From Lautropia sp. (GTDB lineage: Bacteria > Pseudomonadota > Gammaproteobacteria > Burkholderiales > Burkholderiaceae_E): 64,000 bases of DNA. A program made the position numbers and the translations under genes. Positions 18,793 through 27,846 of the stretch are shown here, piece by piece. How positions within the stretch are numbered: the stretch's first letter is position 1; each line of letters begins with the position of its first letter. The DNA lies in contig JAUMUG010000004.1 in assembly GCA_030530775.1 (NCBI GenBank), forward strand, positions 243,433 through 307,432, given 5' to 3'. The notes under the pieces are model-generated. The model searched no databases, was not told the origin of the DNA, and worked only from the letters and a program-made list of their open reading frames with translations.

Positions 18793-20250
18793 TCAGAGAT
18801 AGCCCAATGCCCACCACCAGGCGGCGCCCACCACCAGCCAGACCAGCAGCACCACCACGCTCATGGCGAAGCCGGCTTTCCACCACTCACCCAGGGTGAC
18901 GTAGCCGGAGCCGAAGATGATCGGTGAGGTGCCGGTGGCATAGTGGGTGAGCGTCATCATCAGGCTGGAGGCCGCTGCCATGATCAGCGCGAAGGGCAGC
19001 GCTGGTGCGCCCAGCGCCAATCCGGCACCGTAGAAGGCGGCAAACATCGCCGTGATGTGCGCGGTGGTACTGGCAAAGAAATAGTGTGCGTACAGATAGG
19101 CCAGCAGCAGCAGGGCGCAAGCGCTCATCCATCCCAGGCCCAGATCGTCGATACCGCTCTGGATACTGGAAGCGAACCAGCCGATCAGGCCGACTTTGTT
19201 CAGGAAGGAGGCCATCATGATCAACGCACTGAACCAGATCACGGTGTCCCAGGCGCTTTTCTCCTTGAGGACGTCTTCCCAGCTCAGCACACCGGTCAGC
19301 AGCAGCAGCGACAGGCCGATGAAGGCGGTCGTGGTCGGATCCACTTTGGCGGCCGGGCCAAGGATATGGGCCGGCACATCGGCCCAGAGCACCAGCAGGA
19401 TCACGAACACGCCCAGCATGATGCCTTCCTGTCGGCTGATCGGCCCCATCGCCTTCAGCTGTTCGCGGGCGAACCGGGGCGCATCCGGTGTCCGCTTGAT
19501 TTCCGGAGGATAGATGGCATAGATCACCAGTGGCATCAGGGCGATGGCCACCAGCCCCGGTAGCAGCATGGCCAGGGCCCAGGAGGTCCAGCTCAGCTGA
19601 ATCTGAGCGCCGGTGCTTTCGGCGATCAGCTTCACCACCAGCGGGTTGGGTGCGGTGGCGGTGATGAACATGGCCGAAGTGATCGGGTTGGCGTGATAGT
19701 TGGTCAGCGCCAGATAGCGGCCGATGCGGTTCTGGGTGCCCTGTTCGGGGTGGGAGTCGAAGCTGCCGGCGATGGCGCGCATCACGGGGTGGACGATGGC
19801 GCCGCCCCGGGCCGTGTTGCTGGGTGTGACGGGCGCCAGGATCAGCTCCGACACGGCCAGGGCGTAGCTGATGCCCAGTGTCCTGCGTCCCCAGAGCGAA
19901 ATGAAGTAATAGCCGATGCGCGCGCCCAGCCCGGTCTTGATGATGCCGCGTGAGATCATGATGGCGGCACCGATCAGCCAGATCAGGGGGCTGGACAGGC
20001 TGCTGAGCGCATCCTGGACGGCATCGGTGGGGTTGGCATTGGTGACGCCGGTGAGTGCCACCAGGGTGATGGCGATGATCGACACCGCACCGATCGACAT
20101 GGCTTTGCCGATGATGGCGGCGATGGTGCCGACGAAAAGGGCCAGCAGCTGCCAGGCGTTCAGCGATACGGCTGCCGGCATGGGGATGACGAACCAGATC
20201 AGCAGACCGAGCCCGACCGCAATGGCCAGGGGCAAGGGTTTGAAGCCCAT
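18793..20250 (-). CDS. DASS family anion (dicarboxylate/tricarboxylate) transporter
   Basis: A 485-residue inner-membrane protein with about 12-13 hydrophobic segments, belonging to the divalent anion:sodium symporter family (CitT/TtdT-like branch). Its two substrate-site motifs are visible: APVTPSNTARGGAIVHPV near residues 137-154, and TGTSPIIFGSGYVTLGEWW near 441-459. Such proteins carry C4 or C6 carboxylates by symport or exchange; the exact substrate cannot be told. It stands alone and faces the previous gene tail to tail. Confidence 0.9.
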   Translation of the reverse strand: MGFKPLPLAIAVGLGLLIWFVIPMPAAVSLNAWQLLALFVGTIAAIIGKAMSIGAVSIIAITLVALTGVTNANPTDAVQDALSSLSSPLIWLIGAAIMISRGIIKTGLGARIGYYFISLWGRRTLGISYALAVSELILAPVTPSNTARGGAIVHPVMRAIAGSFDSHPEQGTQNRIGRYLALTNYHANPITSAMFITATAPNPLVVKLIAESTGAQIQLSWTSWALAMLLPGLVAIALMPLVIYAIYPPEIKRTPDAPRFAREQLKAMGPISRQEGIMLGVFVILLVLWADVPAHILGPAAKVDPTTTAFIGLSLLLLTGVLSWEDVLKEKSAWDTVIWFSALIMMASFLNKVGLIGWFASSIQSGIDDLGLGWMSACALLLLAYLYAHYFFASTTAHITAMFAAFYGAGLALGAPALPFALIMAAASSLMMTLTHYATGTSPIIFGSGYVTLGEWWKAGFAMSVVVLLVWLVVGAAWWWALGYL

Positions 20251-20724
20251 GAGACACCTCCTGCATTGATGAATGCAAAAACGGTGGCAGCGAAAGCGCT
20301 GTATGGGCAGTCAGCTTTTCGACCCGTGCCCTCTCGATGGGGGTTTTTCCATCCGATGCCCGACGTAGCGACTCTGGAAAGCGCTTTGCGGGTGGCTTCG
20401 GGATGGCTGCACGAAGTGCCTTGCTGCCATGCTGTCCGGTGCGGAGCCAGGCTTTGGGATCGAGAGCGAGGGGTAGGAAGAAAACAGGAAATGAAAGCTC
20501 GCGGCCTGTGTTCCGCTCGATTTCATCCTACCGTCGAAGCGCCGTGCCGTGGGCGATATCCGAGTGTCTCCGAGTGTCGCATGCGGGGAGCGGCGGATGT
20601 GCCGGAGCACCGGACAGGCATGGGTGCGGCAAAGGGCGAAGGTGTCGATCGGGCGGACGATCCGGGCCGTAAGCAGCGGCAATCCGGAAGGACCCGGATC
20701 GGTTCGGATCGGCAGCGAGTCCCG
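20251..20724 (-). other. Intergenic stretch between DASS transporter and porin
   Basis: About 470 bases upstream of the minus-strand DASS gene. Its promoter should lie here, but no clear -35/-10 pair is evident. The plus-strand frame running through this part continues antisense to the porin and is judged a shadow. Confidence 0.45.
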
Positions 20725-20762
20725 CCCGCGCGCGGCACTACCGAAGCCGTGCTGCGCGCGGG
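20725..20762 (-). terminator. Strong GC hairpin behind the porin gene
   Basis: A 14-bp inverted repeat (20725-20738 with 20749-20762, one G-U pair) encloses a 10-base loop that reads ..CUUCGG.. in the minus-strand RNA, an extra-stable tetraloop motif. It begins 25 bases after the porin stop at 20788. No T-run follows, so it may be a terminator of weak type or a 3' stabiliser of the porin mRNA. Confidence 0.55.
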
Positions 20763-20787
20763 TGGGGACGGCGGGGCGGGCCGGAAA

Positions 20788-21798
20788 TCAGAAGAAGTGG
20801 CGCAGACCCAGTGCGACGCGGCGCGGTTTCAGATCGTCCGCACCCGGCATCTCCTGTTTGCCGATGCCGACGGCACCATACAGATAGGTGCGTTTGCTCA
20901 GACCGTGGGTATAGGCCAGACCCACACCGCTCAGGTTGTTGTTTTCGCCCTGCGGATCGTCGCGACGATAGGTCAGATAGGCCGTACCGCTTTCCGTGAC
21001 CTCGAAGCTGAGGCTGCCGAAGTAGCCTTTGGTCTTGTTGCTGGGAGCGTTGTTCTCATACTTGATCTTGGATTCAGCATAAGTGAGGCCCGCGCCGAAG
21101 CGGCCCAGCTGGGTGCCGACCGAGGCCAGCAGCTGATTGGTCCTCTTCAGATTCTGGAGGCCGGCACCGTCGTTGGACTGGTAGCCGAGGCCGAAGGAGA
21201 AGGCTCCCCAGTCGCCGGTGCCACTGATCGAGTACATATCGTTCTGTTTGTGGAAATCACCGGTGGCGTTGGCCGGATCGGTTTCACCGGCTGAATAGCT
21301 GGCGCTCAGCGTGATGCCTGCCAGTTCGGGACTGGCATAGCTGATGGTGTTGTTGCGGCTGCCGATGACCCCGGCCAGCGCGTCATTGTTGTAGTAGAAG
21401 CTCTGGCCGGTCAGGTCACCGATATCCAGCACCGGCTTGATGGCGACGTCCTGTTTGCCGAGCTTCACGACACCGAAGTTGGTGTCCAGACCGACCCAGG
21501 CCTCGTTGTAGAAGGCTTCCGAATCCGTTTGCACGCCATTGTCGCCACGGGCACGCATTTCGAGCATGAAAATACCTTTGCTGCCGTTGCCCAGGTCTTC
21601 CGTGCCGTCGATGATCACCCGCGATGCGCCCCAGATACCATCGTTGACCTGTAGGTCGGATTTTTCTCCGCCGTTGGCATCTTTGCTCAGGCTTTCCAAC
21701 CCGACATCGATGCTGCCCCGCAGTTGCACGTTGCTTTGTGCCATGGCCAGTGTCGGCAGGGCGGATGCGATCAGTGAGGCGAGAAGAATTTTTTTCAT
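20788..21798 (-). CDS. Outer-membrane porin (Gram-negative general porin family)
   Basis: A 336-residue trimeric-type porin of the Burkholderia/Neisseria Porin_4 family. A signal peptide MKKILLASLIASALPTLAMA precedes the beginning SNVQLRGSIDVGLE. Alternating beta-strand patterns run to the C-terminal LGLRHFF; the terminal Phe is the outer-membrane insertion signal. The start at 21798 has GGGAG in front. A longer open frame to 21954 adds only non-signal sequence and is rejected. The porin probably carries small anions or nutrients; specificity is unknown. Confidence 0.94.
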   Translation of the reverse strand: MKKILLASLIASALPTLAMAQSNVQLRGSIDVGLESLSKDANGGEKSDLQVNDGIWGASRVIIDGTEDLGNGSKGIFMLEMRARGDNGVQTDSEAFYNEAWVGLDTNFGVVKLGKQDVAIKPVLDIGDLTGQSFYYNNDALAGVIGSRNNTISYASPELAGITLSASYSAGETDPANATGDFHKQNDMYSISGTGDWGAFSFGLGYQSNDGAGLQNLKRTNQLLASVGTQLGRFGAGLTYAESKIKYENNAPSNKTKGYFGSLSFEVTESGTAYLTYRRDDPQGENNNLSGVGLAYTHGLSKRTYLYGAVGIGKQEMPGADDLKPRRVALGLRHFF

Positions 21799-21940
21799 GA
21801 TGGGTCTCCCTTGAGTTGGGTGTAATTCACGAGCTCGTTCATGCAGCGATGAAGCGGGCGACCATGGCCTGTCCGTCATGTCGTTCGAAGTCACCGCACT
21901 GGGGCGGCCGGTGTTTTTTGACGACAGCGGCTTTGTTTCC

Positions 21941-21946
21941 AGTATA
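21941..21946 (-). promoter_or_regulatory. Candidate -10 box (TATACT) upstream of the porin
   Basis: On the minus strand TATACT lies about 143 bases before the porin start. No good -35 hexamer is seen at 16-18 bases, so an activator would be needed. Offered as the best-looking -10 in the leader, with low confidence. Confidence 0.3.
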
Positions 21947-22216
21947 GCCCCCATGTGAAGAATCGTGCCTTGCTGCGCTCGGGGGCGGATGCATGGCTTA
22001 CCGGATCGAGAGACGGGTCATGGGCCGGGCACACCAGTCATGGCCCGGGAAAACAGCGGCTTAGGTGGATCCACCTTTCGGTAAGGGAACGAAGTTGAAA
22101 TCGGATGGGTGTTGTATAAAAGATACGTTTACATGCCTCTGGAGAAGAGACCTCCATCGAGGCGGGGAACGAGACATCCGACTGGACGCCAATGCATCAG
22201 GACGGTACCGGTGAAT

Positions 22217-22295
22217 GCGGATGATGTCGGTGTACGAGGAACCGGTGCATGAGAAGCGGATGACATCCGGTATACGAGGATGGGGCATGCATGAG
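22217..22295. repeat. Imperfect direct repeat, two units of about 37-40 bases
   Basis: Unit 1 (22217-22253) and unit 2 (22256-22295) both run from GCGGATGA through GTACGAGGA or ATACGAGGA to GCATGAG, with scattered differences. They lie between the porin promoter region and the end of the TRAP permease gene. No coding function is seen. Confidence 0.6.
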
Positions 22296-22327
22296 GACGG
22301 GAGCGGGGAACGCCATCCTCATGCATG
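22286..22327 (-). terminator. Perfect 12-bp inverted repeat behind the TRAP permease gene
   Basis: CATGCATGAGGA (22286-22297) is repeated in inverted orientation at 22316-22327, with an 18-base loop. It lies 39 bases downstream of the minus-strand permease stop at 22366. There is no T-run. It could end or stabilise that transcript, or be a protein-binding site. Confidence 0.45.
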
Positions 22328-22365
22328 ACGGGACGTACACTTCGAACCGGCAGGGCAGGCGTGCC

Positions 22366-24975
22366 TCAGTCGTTCGTGCCGTTGCGGCGCAGCCGCAAGC
22401 CCTGCAGCACCCAGACCAGCGCCAGCAACAGCACGCCCGGCAGGTAGAACCAGTTTGGACTGGGCCGATCGGCTGGCAGCATGATGCCGGTGATGTCCCA
22501 ACCCTGTTCGAACCCGGCCTTTTGTGCCGGTGAGCCGAAGCGGACCAGACTGATCTGCGTCATCTCGCCAAAGGCCATCACACTCAGACCCGAATCGTTC
22601 AGACGTTTCGCCATCGGACCCCGTTCACCGATCGGCAGTGACAACACCTTGCTCTTGTCGTCGCCTTCCAGTGTCTGACCCGCAATTTCCAGGATCAGTT
22701 GCCGACCGGGTTCGATGCGCTCGACGACGGCCGTCAGCTCGGCCGGCTCGTGGCGATCATAGCGGTCGTAGATCCGGTCCATCAGGAAATCGGGCCGGAA
22801 CAGGATGGCGATGCCCGCCAGCAGCACCAGCGACTCCCACCATCTCAGGCGGGTCCGCAGCCAGTTCTGTGTCAGTGCAGAAAAGGCCAGCATCGCCAGC
22901 GTCGAGGCACTGAACACCAGCAGTGCATGGCCCCACCCATCGATGCCGATCATCAGCAGCTGCGGGTTGAAGATCCAGATGAATGGCAGGATCACGGTGC
23001 GCAGTGCGTAGGTTGCGCCCTGCATACCGGTCTTGATCGGACTTTCGTCCGAGATGGCCGAGGCGGCAAAGGTTGCCAGGCCCACCGGCGGCGTGATGTC
23101 ACCCATGATGCCGTAGTAGAAGACGAACAGGTGCACAGCCACCAACGGAATGATCAAACCGTTCTGTGCGCCCAGTTCGACGACCACTGGTGCCATCAGG
23201 CTGGCCACCAGGATGTAGTTGGCGGTGGTGGGTACACCCAGACCCAGCACCAGACAGATGCCGGCAGTCAAGCCCAGCATGGCCAGAACGTTGCCGCCAC
23301 TGACCAGTTCGACCAGATCGGTCATCCGGAAGCCCAGTCCGGTCAGCGTGATCGTGCCGACGATGACACCGGCCGTTGCGGTGGCCACCGCGATGCCGAC
23401 CATGTTGCGGGCACCGGCCTCCATACCGTGCACCACGCCGCGCAGACCGCGTTTCAGGGCGGTCGGGATCTGGTCGTTCCTGCCGCGGAAGAGCGCGATC
23501 AGCGCATGCTGGCTGAAGGACATGACCAGCAGCGTGCAGCAGGCCCAGAACGCCGCCAGCGGCGGTGATCTCTTGTCGATCAGCAGCAGCCAGATCAGCA
23601 CCCCGATCGGGATGAAGAAATGCAGACCGGCACGGACGGTGGGCCATAGGCTCGGGCGCACCGGATTGTTGACGTCGATGTCGTCGGCCAGATCCGGCGC
23701 CTTGGCAGCCTGCCAGACGGCCAGCAGATAGATCAGTGCCAACAGTACGCCGATCGAGGGGCCGGAGTTTGCACCGAAGATGGCGCGCAGGCCCATCACG
23801 GCGTAATAGATCAGGCACATCACGACGATGGTGCCGCTGATGCCCAGACCCATCGCCTTGACCCGTTCACCGAGCGCGCGTGGAGCTGCATTCGAGACAG
23901 CCGGTTTCAGACCCAGTTTCAGCGCTTCGAGATGAACGATGTAGAACAGCCCGATGTAGGCCAGCAAGGCCGGCATCAGCGCATGCTTGACGATTTCGGC
24001 ATAGGTGATGCCGACATACTCGGTCATCAGGAAGGCGGCCGCTCCCATCACCGGTGGCATGACCTGGCCATTGACCGAGGCCATCGTCTCGATGGCGCCG
24101 GCCTTGACGCCACCATAGCCGGCCCGTTTCATCAGCGGGATGGTGAAGATACCGGTGGAGACCACATTGGCCACCGAGGAGCCGGAGACCACGCCATTGA
24201 GCGCCGAGGAAATCACCGAGACCTTGGCGGGGCCGCCACGCAGATGGCCGAGCAATGCATAGGATGCCTGGATCATGTAGTTGCCGCCCCCGGCTTGGTC
24301 GAGCAAGGCGCCGAACAGCACGTAGATGAAGATCGTCGAGACCGAGACGCCGAGCGCCACGCCGAAGACGCCTTCGGTGCCCAGCCACATTTGCGACATT
24401 GCGCGTGAGATCGAGGCCCCCTTGTGGGCCAGCACATCCGGCATGTAGGGCCCGGCGAACACATAGCCCAGACAGAGAAGGGCCAGCAGGGCCATGGGCC
24501 AGCCGATGGCGCGCCGGGTGGCTTCCAGCAGCAATACCATGCCGATCACGGCGGTCCACAGGTCCAGCCCGGTGGGTTGGCCGGGGCGTTCGGACAGTTG
24601 GGTATAGAACAGAAAGAGATAGCCTGCGGCAAACGAGCCCGCCAGCGCGAACAGCCAGTCCTGCAGGGGGATCTGCCGGCGTGCGGAGCGACCCTTGAAC
24701 GCCGGATAGCTCAGAAAGGCGAGGAACATGGCGACCGCCAGATGCAGCGAACGTGCTTCGGTGTCGTTGACGATGCCGATGCGCAGTACGAAGGGCAGGG
24801 GACTGGCATAGAACAGTTGGGCCAGCGACCAGGTGATGGCAAGGAACGTGACCAGGCCAGCGGTCAGACCGCGCAGCATGCGACCACCGGTATCGCTGTC
24901 GGCGACGAGCTGCTGCAGGGCGTCGGCATCGGCGCCGCTCGCGGCCTCGGGGCTGGGAGGAGTCTGGTGTGCCAT
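22366..24975 (-). CDS. TRAP transporter fused permease (DctQM type, with C-terminal DUF3394)
   Basis: An 869-residue inner-membrane protein that fuses the small (4-helix) and large (12-helix) TRAP permease subunits, as in the TAXI-TRAP class. After about 35 cytoplasmic residues, the small-subunit part covers about 36-200. The large-subunit DctM part follows, with glycine-rich stretches such as GASISRAMSQMWLGTEGVFGV and GGANYMIQ-type helices. The last 120 residues after the final core helix form a soluble segment resembling DUF3394, followed by one more helix. Uptake is driven by an ion gradient together with the binding protein encoded 143 bases upstream on the same strand. Confidence 0.92.
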   Translation of the reverse strand: MAHQTPPSPEAASGADADALQQLVADSDTGGRMLRGLTAGLVTFLAITWSLAQLFYASPLPFVLRIGIVNDTEARSLHLAVAMFLAFLSYPAFKGRSARRQIPLQDWLFALAGSFAAGYLFLFYTQLSERPGQPTGLDLWTAVIGMVLLLEATRRAIGWPMALLALLCLGYVFAGPYMPDVLAHKGASISRAMSQMWLGTEGVFGVALGVSVSTIFIYVLFGALLDQAGGGNYMIQASYALLGHLRGGPAKVSVISSALNGVVSGSSVANVVSTGIFTIPLMKRAGYGGVKAGAIETMASVNGQVMPPVMGAAAFLMTEYVGITYAEIVKHALMPALLAYIGLFYIVHLEALKLGLKPAVSNAAPRALGERVKAMGLGISGTIVVMCLIYYAVMGLRAIFGANSGPSIGVLLALIYLLAVWQAAKAPDLADDIDVNNPVRPSLWPTVRAGLHFFIPIGVLIWLLLIDKRSPPLAAFWACCTLLVMSFSQHALIALFRGRNDQIPTALKRGLRGVVHGMEAGARNMVGIAVATATAGVIVGTITLTGLGFRMTDLVELVSGGNVLAMLGLTAGICLVLGLGVPTTANYILVASLMAPVVVELGAQNGLIIPLVAVHLFVFYYGIMGDITPPVGLATFAASAISDESPIKTGMQGATYALRTVILPFIWIFNPQLLMIGIDGWGHALLVFSASTLAMLAFSALTQNWLRTRLRWWESLVLLAGIAILFRPDFLMDRIYDRYDRHEPAELTAVVERIEPGRQLILEIAGQTLEGDDKSKVLSLPIGERGPMAKRLNDSGLSVMAFGEMTQISLVRFGSPAQKAGFEQGWDITGIMLPADRPSPNWFYLPGVLLLALVWVLQGLRLRRNGTND

Positions 24976-25118
24976 GTCTGTGGTGAATGGATGGGATACG
25001 GGGACTTGCCGGCGGAACCGGCAGGAAAGCAGCCACCGTATCGCGGTTTCCCCTCGTCAAACGCGGGGAATGAACCCCGTCTGGGGGGGCGGATACGGTG
25101 GTCGGTCCGGCAGACGGA

Positions 25119-26126
25119 TCATTTGATCCAGCCTTTTTCCTTGTAGTAGCGGGCAGCCCCTTCGTGCAGCGGAGCGGACAGCCCTTCACTGACCATTTCC
25201 TCGGGCTTCAGGTTCGACAGCGCGGGGTGCAGCTTCTTGAACTCTTCGAAGTTGTCGAACACCGACTTGACGACTGCATAGATGGTGTCGGCCGGCACTT
25301 TGCTGGAGGTGGTCAGGGTGGCCAGCACGCCGAACGTGTCGATGGCTTCGGGGTTGTTCGGATACAGATTGGCCGGGATCACCGCTTTGGCGTAATAGGC
25401 TTTTTCGGCCACCAGTTTGTCGACGGCGGGACCTTTCAGCGACACCAGCTGGGCCGAGCAGGTGGTGGTCGGATCCTGGATGTTTGCGCTCGGGTGGCCC
25501 ACGGCATAGGCGAAGCCATCGATCTTGCCGTCGCACAGCGCGGGGCCGTGCTCATCGGGCTTCAGCTCCGAGGCCAACGAGAAATCGCTCTTGTTCATAC
25601 CGGAGGTGGCCAGCAGCTCGTCCATCGAGGCACGGGTGCCCGAGCCGGGATTGCCGATGTTGAAACGGCGGCCGTTGAAGCTCTCGATGCCGGTGGCCTT
25701 GATCTCGCGGCGGGCCACGATGGTCAGTGGTTCGGCATAGAGCGAGAACACTGCGCGCATGTTGCTGTCGGCTCCGCTTTTCTCGAACTGTTTCTTGCCG
25801 TTGTAGGCGTCGAACTGCACGTCGGACTGCACGAAGCCGATGTCGAGCTCACCGCTCTTGATGGCGTTGGCATTGAAGACCGAGGCACCGGTGGATTCGA
25901 CCGAGCAACGAATCTTGTGCTGGGCGCGCTCCTTGTTGACGAGGCGGCAAATGGCGCCGCCGGTGGCGTAGTAGACACCGGTGACGCCGCCGGTGCCGAT
26001 GGTGACGAACTGGTTCTGCTGGGCGCCGGCCGGCGTGCCGACCAGCATCGGCAGTGAGGCGAGAACCGAGGTGACGGCCAGAGTGGCGCGGCGGGAACGT
26101 TTGAGGGAGTGTTGTTTGGTGGTCAT
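25119..26126 (-). CDS. TAXI family TRAP transporter substrate-binding protein
   Basis: A 335-residue periplasmic protein of the TRAP-associated extracytoplasmic immunogenic type. The signal peptide ends near TPAGAQQ (about residue 31). It is followed by [25 protein letters not shown] and later [18 protein letters not shown], which are TAXI signatures. It delivers an organic acid or amino acid such as glutamate to the fused permease downstream; the substrate is not known. The ATG at 26126 gives the full signal peptide; the ribosome site is weak. Confidence 0.93.
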   Translation of the reverse strand: MTTKQHSLKRSRRATLAVTSVLASLPMLVGTPAGAQQNQFVTIGTGGVTGVYYATGGAICRLVNKERAQHKIRCSVESTGASVFNANAIKSGELDIGFVQSDVQFDAYNGKKQFEKSGADSNMRAVFSLYAEPLTIVARREIKATGIESFNGRRFNIGNPGSGTRASMDELLATSGMNKSDFSLASELKPDEHGPALCDGKIDGFAYAVGHPSANIQDPTTTCSAQLVSLKGPAVDKLVAEKAYYAKAVIPANLYPNNPEAIDTFGVLATLTTSSKVPADTIYAVVKSVFDNFEEFKKLHPALSNLKPEEMVSEGLSAPLHEGAARYYKEKGWIK

Positions 26127-26474
26127 CTTGATCGTTTCGTTGAAGTGGTGGCGCTCGTGGCCAGTTGGCAGGGCGTCCACTGGCATCGTCCATGCCTTTT
26201 GGTGTCGATCCACAACGACAGCACAGGCAGTTTGCGTTACGGCGACAATAATGCCATAGCGCATATGCAATATTACCCGTAGGAATGCCCGGTGCGTCGA
26301 TCGTACGAATTTTGCCGTGCGTCGGCCGCATGGGCGGAGCTCGTCGCCGCTCGTCCCTTGATTATTTTTGTGGTGAATGGCAATTGTCACCACCTCCGTT
26401 CGGCATCTCGACAGCAGGGGGGGTCGGCGGGTACGCTAACATTTCGCCTTGTTTATCGTTGCGAGAGGTTTGTC
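26127..26474. other. Divergent promoter region between the TAXI gene and phosphofructokinase
   Basis: These 348 bases must hold both promoters. An AT-rich patch at about 26247-26280 is the likeliest promoter for the minus-strand transporter. A 24-base inverted repeat at 26370-26393 lies nearer the phosphofructokinase gene. I cannot place -35/-10 pairs with confidence. Confidence 0.5.
26370..26393. promoter_or_regulatory. Operator-like inverted repeat upstream of phosphofructokinase
   Basis: GTGGTGA (26370-26376) and TCACCAC (26387-26393) form a perfect 7-bp inverted repeat with a 10-base spacer. The centre is about 93 bases before the pfk start. The geometry fits a dimeric helix-turn-helix regulator; which one is unknown. 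Confidence 0.45.
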
Positions 26475-27560
26475 ATGTCAGGTTCTCCCCTTCATGTTGG
26501 TGTTTTGACGGGTGGTGGTGATTGTCCCGGTCTGAACGCGGTGATCCGAGCGGTCACCAAATCGTTGATCAATCAGGCCGGCGCCCGGGTGACCGGCATC
26601 GAGCGGGGCTTCCTGGGTATGATCGAACGCCGCTCGTGTCCGCTGACGAGCGAGGCCGTCTCGGGTATCCTGCATGAGGGCGGTACCATCCTGGGAACCC
26701 ACAATTTCGCCAACCCCTTTGCTTGGGCGGGCGCCGGTGGCGCCGACCTGTCCGGCGAGGTGATGGAATACATCCGCCATTTGGGCATCGATGCGCTGGT
26801 GGCGATCGGTGGCGACGGCACGATGAGCATCGCCAACCGCTTCACGCCCCTGGGGCTGCCTATGGTGGGTGTGCCCAAGACGATCGACAACGATCTGATG
26901 CACACCGACCGTACTTTCGGTTTCGACAGTGCGGTGGCCATCGTGGCCGAAGCGCTGGCACGCCTCGAAACCACGGCACGCAGCCATGGCCGGGTGATGA
27001 TCGTCGAAACGATGGGCCGTTATGCCGGCTGGATCGCGCTGGAAGGTGGTCTGGCTGGTGGTGCCGACATCATTCTGTTGCCTGAGCAGCCCTATGATCT
27101 GCAGAACGTGATCGACGTCTGCAAGGAGCGCGAGAAGAAACAGGGCTACACGCTGATTTGCATCGCCGAGGGCGCTCGCCCGGTCAACGGCGAAATGACC
27201 ATCCATACCCGTCTGGAATCGAGTCCCGACCCGATCCGTCTGGGGGGGGTGGCCAACGTGTTGCGTGAACAGCTGCAACCGTATCTCGTCGACAGCGAGG
27301 TGCGCAGTACACAGCTGGGGCACGTGCAGCGCGGCGGCACGCCGACGCCCTTCGACCGTGTGCTGGCCACCCGTTTCGGCTGTCATGCGGCCAAGATGGT
27401 CGAGCGCGGCGAGTTCGGTCAGATGGTGGTGCTGCGCGGCGAAGAATGCGCCAGTGTACCGCTGTCCGAAGTGGCCAACCGTACCCGCAACGTGCCGATG
27501 GACCACTCGCTGATCGATGTGGCGCTGTCGCTGGGCGTGTCGCTGGGGCAGCCCAAGTAA
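26475..27560 (+). CDS. pfkA: 6-phosphofructokinase (mixed-substrate PFK clade)
   Basis: A 361-residue phosphofructokinase that phosphorylates fructose 6-phosphate in glycolysis. The N-terminal GVLTGGGDCPGLNAVIRAV and the loop PKTIDNDL...TFGFDSA are typical. The specificity positions read Gly115 in GGDGT (Gly favours ATP; Asp marks PPi enzymes) and Lys135 in PKTIDND (Lys is common in PPi enzymes). This Gly/Lys mix is the pattern of the mixed PFK clade (TIGR02483-like), for which ATP use is more likely. The ATG at 26475 was chosen for family length and a GAGAGG site. A strong terminator follows. The symbol pfkA is by function only. Confidence 0.88.
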   Translation: MSGSPLHVGVLTGGGDCPGLNAVIRAVTKSLINQAGARVTGIERGFLGMIERRSCPLTSEAVSGILHEGGTILGTHNFANPFAWAGAGGADLSGEVMEYIRHLGIDALVAIGGDGTMSIANRFTPLGLPMVGVPKTIDNDLMHTDRTFGFDSAVAIVAEALARLETTARSHGRVMIVETMGRYAGWIALEGGLAGGADIILLPEQPYDLQNVIDVCKEREKKQGYTLICIAEGARPVNGEMTIHTRLESSPDPIRLGGVANVLREQLQPYLVDSEVRSTQLGHVQRGGTPTPFDRVLATRFGCHAAKMVERGEFGQMVVLRGEECASVPLSEVANRTRNVPMDHSLIDVALSLGVSLGQPK

Positions 27561-27585
27561 GGCTCGGGGAGCTTGTCCACGGTCA

Positions 27586-27617
27586 AAAAAACGCGGCTTT
27601 GAATGCCGCGTTTTTTG
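27586..27617 (+). terminator. Rho-independent terminator of phosphofructokinase
   Basis: AAAAAAACGCGGC, a 7-base loop and GCCGCGTTTTTT form a perfect stem with a U-tail, 25 bases after the pfk stop. The A-run in front makes it potentially bidirectional, so it could also stop minus-strand transcripts from the following gene. Confidence 0.93.
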
Positions 27618-27846
27618 TGTGCGCCCAGCATGGGCGCACACCTGGAGGTGAAAGTCCTCCCACGAGCTGATCATGGTGAGAGGTGTGGCAGGGGTGCGGC
27701 CTTGGAGCAGCTTCCCGTCCCGAGTTTGCCGGGCACACACCGGGTCGGGGCGGCAGACACAGCGAAGGCGAAACGGGGACTCCGCCGAGGGTAGGCCGTG
27801 AAACCGGGGGCAGCCCGGGATCCCGATGTGTTCCTCGCTGTCTCGG
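27618..27846 (+). mobile_element. Group II intron 5' fragment (remnant, no reverse transcriptase)
   Basis: Directly after the pfk terminator the sequence starts GTGTGCGCCCAGCATGGGCG, which fits the group II intron 5' consensus (GUGYG) and the usual first hairpin (10-bp stem 27618-27642, loop AGCAT). A second hairpin GGAGG-TGAAAGT-CCTCC follows, then more GC-rich structured sequence with the GAAGGCGAAAC and CCGAGGGTAGGCCGTGAAA type elements seen in domain I. Domains IV to VI and any maturase gene are absent; the following transglycosylase gene begins (3' end first) at 27847. Insertion right behind a terminator is the habit of bacterial class C introns. The family call comes from memory of consensus features, not from an alignment; the right border is arbitrary. 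Confidence 0.6.

Noticed and set aside
20266..21294. 342-codon plus-strand frame across the porin 3' end
   Set aside because: Overlaps the porin antisense, and the free part has no recognisable protein features.
27618..27642. Second rho-independent terminator after phosphofructokinase
   Set aside because: The 10-bp hairpin has no U-tail, and the sequence around it fits the group II intron 5' end better; kept only as the alternative explanation.
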